Positions 22,011 to 29,664 of a stretch of DNA of 29,664 nucleotides are shown one piece after another. The stretch spans positions 142,901 to 172,564 of the forward strand of contig AZLU01000078.1 in NCBI GenBank assembly GCA_002224055.1, read 5' to 3'. The position numbers and the translations under genes were made by a program. The notes beneath the pieces are model-generated. The model saw nothing but the letters and a program-made list of their open reading frames with translations. It was not told the DNA's origin and made no database searches. The DNA comes from Pezizomycotina sp. ARF18. Lineage: Eukaryota > Ascomycota. Positions within the stretch are counted from its first letter, which is position 1. Every line of letters starts with the position of its first letter.

Positions 22011-23576
22011 TCTAGATAGTTGAGATGATCATGAGCTTGGGAGAGTGAGCTTGGGTTGACCGGGTTGTTTGTAAAATGGAACGTTAACCCGATGATAGAT
22101 AAATTTCGCCAGTGTAAAGTTTGGTGATGCAATGAAAAAAAAAGACGGTTAATTGGAGCGCCGCCAAAAAAAATTTTTTCAAAATTTTCAAAATCAAAAT
22201 TATCACGTGTATCTGAACATTTGTACAGAACGTTAACTGCAATCTGTGACATTCCCATTAGCTTCGACATTCCGTTTTCTCAGTATCGAATCTCCGCCCG
22301 TTTCACCGCTAATGAAGCCATCTATCATGATATCATGAATCGTGGAGCTAGTTGTGTTTCTGAGCTTGTACGCGAGATACCTGCTAAGAGCCTTATCACT
22401 ACTTATCCGGCTTCCGGAATCTTTGAGGCTATAGCCCTCCGTGAATAGTCTCTAAGGAACTCGTGATTAAGTAAACCATTAAAACAGTTAAATTGTCGCT
22501 TACGCCAAGTGTCCTAAACGGTCAGTATGAACAGGTTGATCATGACCTACTGAACGGTGATAGAAAAGAAGCCTTGTACGATAAAGCAAGGGACATCCTA
22601 GTCTTCTCGATCCGATCGAACTCTTGGCCGTTGGGTTTCAACTGCCTGGTATGTTGGAGGGCAGCTAGCCCGAGCTAGGTAGACATATCGTTTAACGCAC
22701 AACAGTCTTGGAGGGTTCCGCGGTCTGATTGAATCAGTTTTCCATCCTAATTTAACCAATGCGGAATATGCGCCGATGATTTGCGCGAAGGTAACGCAGG
22801 ATCCAAGAGAAAGAGCGAATATAAGAGTATGTAGTACTTGGTGGCGATATCAGATATTGCTTATCGATACCTTGGCTGCAGGATCCGGTGGCAGTTTTGG
22901 ACAGGGCTGTGATAGTGTTTGAACCTGGGACCATGGAGGAATGAGGAATGTTACTCTCAGTCACTTGCGGCCTGCTGGTCTGGAGATCTTCAGGCGGAAA
23001 TTAAAAAGGAAACAAAGAGGCAGTCCGTCGCGCTGAAGGAGTTTCTAGAACGGTGACACATTACACTTCATAGTATCATGTCAAAGATCGGATGAAAGGA
23101 GACCTTGCTGAAGACATGATAAATCTTCAGCAGGACTAAAAAGTGGAGAAATTCCAATTATTACGCAACGGGAGGGGTAACCGCTGCGGTCCCGAATCAC
23201 AATATACACGTGGTCATATGATGCAGAAAGGGTCCTCTTTTTTGTCCTCTTCTTTTCGCCCGAGACGTCGATAATAACATCCACGTCCTAGTCTTTGATC
23301 GTAAAGACTCACGTTCTTTGGAGGACCAGTGCGAATTAACGAGCCTGGAGCTCCCTGAACAAGCGGCAACTAGAAGCGGTGGAACCATGCAAAATGCGCG
23401 AATACTACTATACGAACCCATGACTATTCGACTCTATCATACTCTGTTATAGACCTTGAATCCTATTATATTTATCTCGGTGCGCGTGCCAGGGAGTGTT
23501 TCTGTTCCGTAGATCTCTTGCAATACAAAGCAGAATCTGACATACTTCCACTCATTCAACTTTCGTTAGTCAACTA
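22011..23576. other. Intergenic upstream of the six-LysM gene
   Basis: No gene recognised. It includes an A/T-run patch at 22133-22203 with alternating CAAAA and TTTT blocks. Short open frames (for example 22221-22448 plus) have no identifiable motif. The last ~200 bases should contain the promoter of the LysM gene at 23577; a TATATTTA sequence lies about 110 bases upstream. Confidence 0.4.
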
Positions 23577-25209
23577 ATGAAGTACTCGTCTTCTCTTGCC
23601 GCCGCCGCGGTCGCTGCTGTCGCAGCCGGTGCCGTCCTTCCGAGACAGGATGCTCCTCCTGGCCCGACCGATGCCGGAATTTCCAAGTACTGCTCGTGGT
23701 ACACCGTCAGCTCTGCATCGGACGACTCCACCTGCGAGGTTATCCTGAAGAACTGGGGCATTACCATTGACCAGTTCACGCGCTGGGTAAACTTATCCGT
23801 TCTTCCTACCGTTCCGTTTTGAATGTAGGCATGCTAACAATTTTGTTATAGAACCCTTCGGTTGGCAAAGACCTCGCCGGCTGCAAGCTGACCACCGGCC
23901 ACGCCTACTGCGTCGAAGCCGCGAACGAACCGCCGCCGCAGACGGAAACCCCCACGCCTACTCCACTGGGGGAGCGCCCGGGCCAACGCAGACCGGCCAA
24001 CCCGCCGACTGCGACCGCTGGGACCAGGTCAACTCCGGCGACAACTGCGACACCTTCATCACCAAGTACGCCGGCCTGACCCTCGACCAATTCGTCAAGT
24101 GGAACCCCGCCGTCGGCGCTACGTGCACGAAGCTCATCTCGGGTACGTTCGTCTGCACGCGCACAAAAGGCTGGACACCCCCACAGGTCCTGCTCCCGGT
24201 GCTACCCCGTCGCCGGTTCAACCCGGTCAAGTGAAGGACTGCGATAAGTGGCATTTCGTCGAGGACGGGGAACTATGCTCCGCGATCGTCGCCCAGTATA
24301 AGGACCTTACTCAAGATGAGCTCGTCAGCTATAACCCCGCGATCAAGAAGGACTGCAGCGGTATGTGGGCGAAGACCTACCTGTGCGTCGAAGTCAAGGC
24401 GGAAAGGAGCATCCCGATCAGTCTGGTACACCGACCGGTCCCACTCCCACGGATACCAACCCTACTCCTTCCCCGTTCAGGCCGGTCAGGTAAAGAACTG
24501 CGACAAGTGGCACTTCGTGGAGGAAGGGCAACTGTGCTCCGACATTGTACCGAAGTACAAGGATCTCACTCAGGACGAACTCTTCAGCTACAACCCGGCA
24601 ATCAAGAAGGATTGTTCGGGTATGTGGGCTAAGACCTACCTCTGCGTCGAAGTTAAAGGAGGAAAGGCACATCCCGATCAATCCGGTACTCCCCCGCCGA
24701 CCAAGCCGACCGATACGAACCCCACTCCCTCTCCGTCCAACCTGGTCAAGTCAAGGACTGCACGCGGTGGTACTTCGCCCAGATGGGTGATACCTGCGAC
24801 ACCGCTATCGGAAAATTCCAGGACCTTACCATGGCCGAGATCTTCAAGTTCAACCCTGCAGTGAAGGCCGACTGTTCGGGAATGTGGGCTAATACCTACC
24901 TTTGCGTCGAGACGAAGACGAGCAAGCAGCACCCTCCTAAGGGTAACAACCCGCCTCCCACGCCTACTCAGCCTCCGGGTGGTGTTACGACGCCGCAGCC
25001 TATCCAGCCGGGAATGGTTGGTGATTGCGTCGGGTTTACGTTGTTAAGCCGGACCAGACTTGCGATGCGATTGTGAAGCTGTTTAAAGGATTGACGGTGG
25101 GGGATCTCGTGAGCTACAATCCAGGGATTAAGAAGGATTGCTCGGGAATGTGGGCGAAGACTACCTCTGTGTTGAGAGGAAGAACGGACCGAAGCACCCT
25201 CACGTCTAA
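23577..25209 (+). CDS. Secreted six-LysM protein (frame-broken, tandemly expanded)
   Basis: The ATG at 23577 begins a signal peptide (MKYSSSLAAAAVAAVAAGAV) with an LPRQ-type pro-site. LysM1 is interrupted by an intron at 23787-23851 (GTAAAC donor, TTATAG acceptor): YCSWYTVSSASDDSTCEVIL, then NPSVGKDLAGCKL and AYCVEA. LysM2 is at ~24007-24160 (CDRWDQVNSGDNCDTF). LysM3 at ~24237, LysM4 at ~24496, LysM5 at ~24756 and LysM6 at ~25023 share (D/N)CxxWxF...GxxCxxxxxxxxxLT, YNPAIKKDCSGMWAKTYLCV and Pro/Thr/Gly-rich linkers. It ends in KNGPKHPHV, with a TAA at 25207-25209. About 520 residues expected. Each LysM carries the paired cysteines typical of fungal LysM effectors. Predicted role: binding chitin or chito-oligosaccharides outside the cell. 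Frame changes near 23970, 24175, 24395, 24475, 24750, 25028 and 25161 fall mostly in linkers or short runs. Confidence 0.85.
23787..23851 (+). other. Intron within LysM1 of the six-LysM gene
   Basis: 65 bases, GT...AG, with a GCTAACAA branch-site-like element 19 bases before the acceptor. Splicing joins FTRW to NPSVG, restoring the conserved LysM W/N-P motif in frame, which strongly supports it. Confidence 0.85.
24237..25175 (+). repeat. Four tandem LysM-linker repeats of about 260 bases
   Basis: Units start near 24237, 24496, 24756 and 25023 and share long near-identical stretches, for example the segment encoding KKDCSGMWAKTYLCV, present at about 24346, 24606, 24868 (KADCSGMWAN) and 25128. 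Units 3 and 4 are almost identical in protein (DKWHFVE, KDLTQDEL). Recent in-register duplication is the simplest explanation. Confidence 0.85.
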
Positions 25210-25669
25210 TGTTCAACAAGCAAAGACACCTGGATCTCGATCTGTCTTGATAGATGGCGTCGAAAAAAAAAAAAGATGTCAAATGAACTAGTAAATAATT
25301 AAAAGGCCGTATTGGCCTGATAATCGGTATTGTAGTAGTAATACTAGATAAAATTATATTCTTCTTCATGTAGATAATTTCTATACCGAATTCACAAGTA
25401 TTCGTACAATATCTCCTGTTGCGTAAATATCCCAGAAAACTTTATAGAAGCACGAACAGTCTTTGAAAACACTCGGATGAAATTACATGTCTGACAGAGA
25501 GAGACAGCCCATGCAAAGAATCCTCACGCGTATGTAGACTTCACGCTGTGCTGCACATGATACTGCCTTTTCCAGCCTCGCTTCCCGTTTTTATGCCATT
25601 AACTAATTCCATATCGCACTTCTTCTCCACACAGCCTTTAATAGGCTTAGGAATGACAGAACGCTAAAC
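25210..25669. other. 3' flank of the LysM gene
   Basis: AT-rich, with an A13 run at about 25263-25275, 50-60 bases after the stop codon. No gene recognised. Confidence 0.4.
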
Positions 25670-26215
25670 ATTTCTAATAAGACTTTTAAAGCTTATAATA
25701 AAGTTTACGATAATATTACTATCTACGAGGTCTTAAATAGAGGTAGATAAGAATACATAATACGTCTAACTCATCGAGCATTGCTATAAAATAGTAGATA
25801 AACTTATCACTACTAATCATTCTTCCTCTCTAAATACCATAAACGGTAAAATCTGGCAAATCAGTTAGAAGCTACGCGTTATATCTATTTTACGTATCGG
25901 CGGTTCGATATATCATACTTCTAAAGACCGGTTATATAAGCCCGACTCTATCGATCTTAAAGAATAATATGTTAACCTTCGTCGTACTCTCTCTAGAATA
26001 TATTAATTTAAAGTATCGCGTTCTACATATAACTCAAAAGCATTAGCAGAGTAGAGAATATCGCGAGCGACGCGTATTCTCGTAAGTATTATAAGTGGTA
26101 GTCCTCTATATTAAAGCCACCTATCGCCTATCTCCGGTTAAAGAACTTCTTAATCCCTTTAAGACTAGCGCCCAGATATATAGGGAGGATTTTCTGCGTC
26201 TTTCTTACTAGCGAG
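25670..26215. repeat. RIP-like AT-rich degenerate tract
   Basis: About 550 bases dense in TpA, with few CpA and TpG (roughly 16 and 6 by eye) while CpG is retained (CGCGAGCGACGCG, GTATCGGCGGTTCG). That pattern is the classic result of repeat-induced point mutation, which converts CpA to TpA and its complement in duplicated DNA. All six frames are full of stop codons. The source is probably a dead transposon, but no family can be named and no terminal repeats are visible. Confidence 0.55.
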
Positions 26216-26894
26216 CGTTCGTTGATCTCCAGTCGTTGTTTCAATTTTTCGCCTGATCTCGTGCACGGATTAGCCCTCCCAATCCGCTAGGAAAATGCTC
26301 TCAACCCCGACTCAATGCGGAGATCCGGAGGACGGTTGTTAAGATGTCCAAAAAAGCTTAACGCCACGGGAGATATTTCTTATCCGCTACTGATAAGAGT
26401 CACATATATTTAGATGATCTGATAATTCAACATCACGCCGATGAACCCCTGGCGAACTCAACGGCAACGGCTACCAACGAAAAAAAAGTCGGACGATGAG
26501 GAGGTAAACACGATTAATTGATGGCTATTGCCTAATAAGGCACGGTCATAGGTCATAATGGTGACGCTTTTAGGGTTTATTCGGTTTGGGGGTTCGGCAG
26601 TCCCGCGTTCTGGTTCGCACTTTGTACTATTGCTGGCTATAGAAGACGACTAGGAGAACTTGAGCCATATTTTGAGACTATCGATATAGCATCGTTGAGC
26701 ACCGGAAGCCTTTTACTATAAAGTCGAGAAGGATTCCATCCTCTACAGTAAGCCTTTCTATTTTAACATCATCAGCTTAAGCCTTCAGATGCTCATCGGC
26801 ACAAGGACACTATCACATCTTCACACAGCATTCCGCAGCAAAGCAAGACCCTCTTCGACTATTCCAAGCCCGTCCATTCTCTCAAACAACCAAA
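26216..26894. other. Intergenic upstream of the O-methyltransferase gene
   Basis: Composition returns to normal at about 26220. No gene recognised; the short open frame at 26789-26977 overlaps the presumed 5' untranslated region and first intron of the next gene and is not called. Confidence 0.4.
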
Positions 26895-27913
26895 ATGTCC
26901 TACGTGCGTACCTTTCCTCCCATTACCGCTTTGCTTCGATATATGGTGACACTAACAGAAGTATTCTAGTGGAATGATGGCCGTGAAACTCGCGTTCTCG
27001 AGCACCTCAAATCCTCCCGGAGTCCGAACGCAACACCCCTCGCCATCCTCTCTGCCATCGACAAGTGGTCCAACCAGTCCGAAAAGACCTTCTCATGAAC
27101 ATCGGACCCGACAAAGTAAAATCATAACCGTGGAGATAGAAAAGGTCAAGCCAAAGATCATGGCCGAGCTCGGCGGATACGTGGGTTACAGCTCATCCTA
27201 TTCGCATCGAAGATGGTAGAAGTTCACGGCGAGGAAGAGAGAAAAAGGGAAACGTGAATACTTGAGCTTGGAGCAGAGTGAGCAGTTCGCGGGGATCATG
27301 AGGGAGGTTATTGGCATGGCGGGATTAAGCGATGTTATCACCGTAAGCAAAAGCTTCCAAAACGTTCTCTCTTCTACATATATTCCCCTGCTTTAGCGAT
27401 GCACGTGCTTATTGTCTTTATGTTTCCAGGTCGTCGTCGGATCCTCCTCTGACTCCCTGAAGCGTCTACCCGCGGAATACGGAGTGGAAAAGCTGGATAT
27501 CCTCTACATCGACCACTTCGAAAACTTCTTCGTGCCGGATATCAGGATCGCTGAATCCATTGGCCTCGTACGCCCAGGCGTCACAGTCATCTGCGATAAC
27601 ATTCTATTCCCTGGTGCTCCCAGTACGCGAAGTACATACGCTACAAGCCCGACGAGAAGAAGAAGAAATTCCCCGACGATAGCGCCCATAGGGAGGTCTA
27701 CTACGATTCTAGCCTGCACCATTCTAAGTGGAGGTCGGAGGGAAGACGGTGAGTAAACCTATACCTTTCTGGTATGATAAACGGTTTTTCGGATCGGTCT
27801 TGGCTAATTTTCGATTTTCGATTCAGTACGAAGATGCAGTTGAGATTTCCAGGTGCGCGGGGTACTTCACGAGAACTAGATGGCGATGTCTTATCTGGCT
27901 TCCTTCTATATGA
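26895..27913 (+). CDS. SAM-dependent catechol-type O-methyltransferase (frame-broken)
   Basis: The ATG at 26895 gives MSY, then an intron at 26904-26969; exon 2 26970-27342; intron 27343-27429; exon 3 27430-27748; intron 27749-27826; last exon to TGA 27911-27913. Landmarks: WNDGRETRVLEHLKSS, NATPLAILSAIDKWS, LMNIGPDK, the SAM-binding motif KIMAELGGYVGYSS, EYLSLEQSEQFAGIMREVIG, MAGLSDVIT joined to VVVGSSSDSLKRL, LDILYIDHFENFFVPDI, GLVRPGVTVICDNILFPGAP and the C-terminal DAVEISRC. These match the order in fungal and animal catechol O-methyltransferases: SAM site, acidic residue after the sheet, DH metal-site region and ADN motif. It should transfer methyl groups to catechol-like hydroxyls, substrate unknown. 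Frame breaks near 27090, 27118-27121, 27210, 27240 and 27620 disrupt a ~240-residue protein. Confidence 0.85.
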
Positions 27914-28280
27914 ATATATCCAGCTATGGTCTTTAAGAGACATCAAAAGAAAAACCTACGGGTAGGAGGACTCGGAGAAAGGACTGTTATTAAATTTTTT
28001 CAATATGATGTATTTTATCGATAATCCACTGATCTGATCTACGGAATCATTGGTTTACTAATGCTTTTGTTAAATATTATCCATGAACATAAAGGGTGTC
28101 ATATAGCACAGGATTACTTATAAATTGGACTAGTGCTGATTCCGTTTTCATTATTAGATTTAAGAAAGACTAAAAAGATTGCTAAAGCCGTCAACATGCA
28201 AAGAAAGGTACAGGAAGTTAGGAATGAATAGAGTTTTGTTCTGATCTGTCATCATTTTTCTCGCCACCACGGAACATGCG
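27914..28280. other. Intergenic, nothing recognised
   Basis: AT-rich 3' flank of the O-methyltransferase gene. No motif, repeat or RNA gene seen. Confidence 0.4.
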
Positions 28281-29664
28281 ACTAGATTTGCGTAAAACTT
28301 GAGCCATAGAATTCTTGGCGACGGTGGCAAACTTCAGGTCTTTCAAACGCTCGTACTGCAGTAGCGGCTACTGGAGTTCCTGCCGTCACGGAAGCTCGAG
28401 TTTTACTTCCTGTCGACGAGCGGCCACGAGTCACAGGCGCGGACGCTGAAGACACCATAGTCATCTCCGGCATACGCATGCAGCTGTGCGACCCTGTTTT
28501 ACCCGCCGGAGCAGCAGTGACCATCGGCATATGACACCACGCCTAACCCATCATCCCCACGGTGTTCAAGGCACATCGCGGCGTGCTCCTCCCCTGACTC
28601 TCATAAAAGAATTTTTGAAGCCTCGAACTCATGATTGGCCCCGGAGAAGTGCATAGCCACCTCACGATTGTAGAACGTAACTGCGGGAAGCATGTATCAC
28701 ACCACCTATATCCGGGTACGTATTCATTTTTAGCGTTGCTAAGCGCGGATGTACGGCCGCAGAGCTTGTTGGAACAGCAGATCGTATTATTTACTGTACT
28801 CGGCCATTCTTCGCGGAAGGTGTAAGACCGGACATGAGCATAAAGGAGTTGCTCTTAAGTCCCAGTTGGTGCAGATGCATACAGACATGACTGGCGAAGA
28901 AGAACTTGAAGCCTTCGGTGCCGAGATTGGTGTCTGTGAGCTTAAAGCGCTCGGGGTCCTTTGTATGGATCGCCGGTCGTGAGTATGGTCTACACCTTGA
29001 GGTCGCTGACCAAGAACTCCCCTTCGATCGCTCGAAAGTAAAATGCGAAAAGGCTTGTGCTGCTTTTAAAGCGATCGGAGGGTGTGTCTTCTATTGACGT
29101 AACCCGCAGGTTGTTGTTATATTTTACGTACGTCCCTTCGATGAAGGTTCGAGGACATGCACTCGTCAGCGGAGCCCATACCGGGTTTGAGTTTACCTTT
29201 CAGACAAGTGGTGTAATGAAGTCGATGGAGTAGTATTCCCGGAGAGCGCATTGAACTCGAGTGCGAAAGCCTTACAGAGTGCTTGGCACCTCATATCTTC
29301 TGCCACGTGAGCGAGTCGCTTCCCGCCCGCGCTTGTAAGACTTGACGACGAAGCGATTAGTAGATGCGGCGGTTTCGGCGTACGAAGCAGTTCGCATGCT
29401 CGCTGAGCGAACGAGGCTTGGAGCGCATGCGAATGGTCAATTCGGTGACGCTCATCTTGAATGTTATCGTACGTGGGCACTCATGTCATCGAGCGTAGTG
29501 GCACCGTGAACGACGACGTCGGGGGAAAAGCCTTCAGCCATGAGAGTTCATTCAACCAGCTGGAGTTATTCCTTGCGGGTGAACGACTTCCAGAGATCTA
29601 CTGTTATCGCCATCTTCGTCTTCTTCGATGCTCCGAGACCGGAATCCAGCTTGCTTGTTAAAGC
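28281..29664. other. Unassigned coding-like region reaching the right edge
   Basis: GC content rises and longer open frames appear on both strands. On minus: 29480-29193 (for example HALQASFAQRACELLRTP, KRLAHVAEDMRCQALCKAF) and pieces near 28660-28560 (MHFSGANHEFEAS, EEHAAMCLEHRGDDGLG). On plus: 28631-29097 (for example TGEEELEAFGAEIGVCELKA, LHLEVADQELPFDRSKVKCE). No known domain was recognised and I cannot decide the strand. A gene broken by indels, as elsewhere in the window, is likely. Confidence 0.25.

Noticed and set aside
22133-22203. A/T-run patch as a replication origin or terminator
   Set aside because: Simple A and T runs are common in fungal intergenic DNA; nothing specific supports either role.

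Overview
The window looks like nuclear DNA of a filamentous ascomycete (Pezizomycotina-type) fungus. Genes have short introns (about 45-110 nt) with GT(A/G)AGT-type donors and YAG acceptors. Secreted cell-wall proteins typical of moulds are present, and one AT-rich stretch has the TpA-rich, CpA/TpG-poor composition expected of repeat-induced point mutation (RIP). No rRNA, tRNA, CRISPR array or intact transposon was found.

Layout. (1) 1-519, minus: start of a single-pass membrane protein with a Cys-rich outer part, running off the left edge. (2) 2.6-10.4 kb: four small paralogous F-box genes (2624-3275 minus, 3926-4545 minus, 7739-8295 minus, 9848-10424 plus), separated by gene-poor DNA. (3) 10894-17441, minus: a very large multi-exon secreted GH18 chitinase of the subgroup C / killer-toxin-like type. 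It has a signal peptide, two hevein-type chitin-binding modules, a GH18 domain with its catalytic motif intact, Cys-rich modules and a long C-terminal half ending in a candidate NucA/NucB-type nuclease domain. (4) 19090-20876, plus: a secreted four-LysM protein, divergent from the chitinase. (5) about 21.2-22.0 kb: unidentified coding-like remnant. (6) 23577-25209, plus: a secreted six-LysM protein whose last four LysM units are recent tandem duplicates. (7) 25.7-26.2 kb: RIP-like AT-rich tract. (8) 26895-27913, plus: a catechol-type SAM-dependent O-methyltransferase. (9) 28.3 kb to the end: coding-like but unassigned.

The genes at 10.9-25.2 kb form a chitin-targeting cluster: an enzyme that cuts chitin and carries its own chitin-binding modules, plus two separate LysM proteins that should bind chitin or its fragments. 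Genes for subgroup C chitinases and LysM proteins are known to sit side by side in moulds such as Trichoderma. Here the chitinase N-terminus shows no LysM domain, so LysM function may be supplied in trans.

Nearly every recognisable gene is broken by several one-base frame changes, while motifs, cysteines and splice sites survive on both sides. Several of these are one-base contractions of short runs. This suggests sequencing or assembly indel error more than decay of every gene, although real pseudogenes cannot be excluded. Gene spans are therefore given as outer limits, and protein lengths are approximate.
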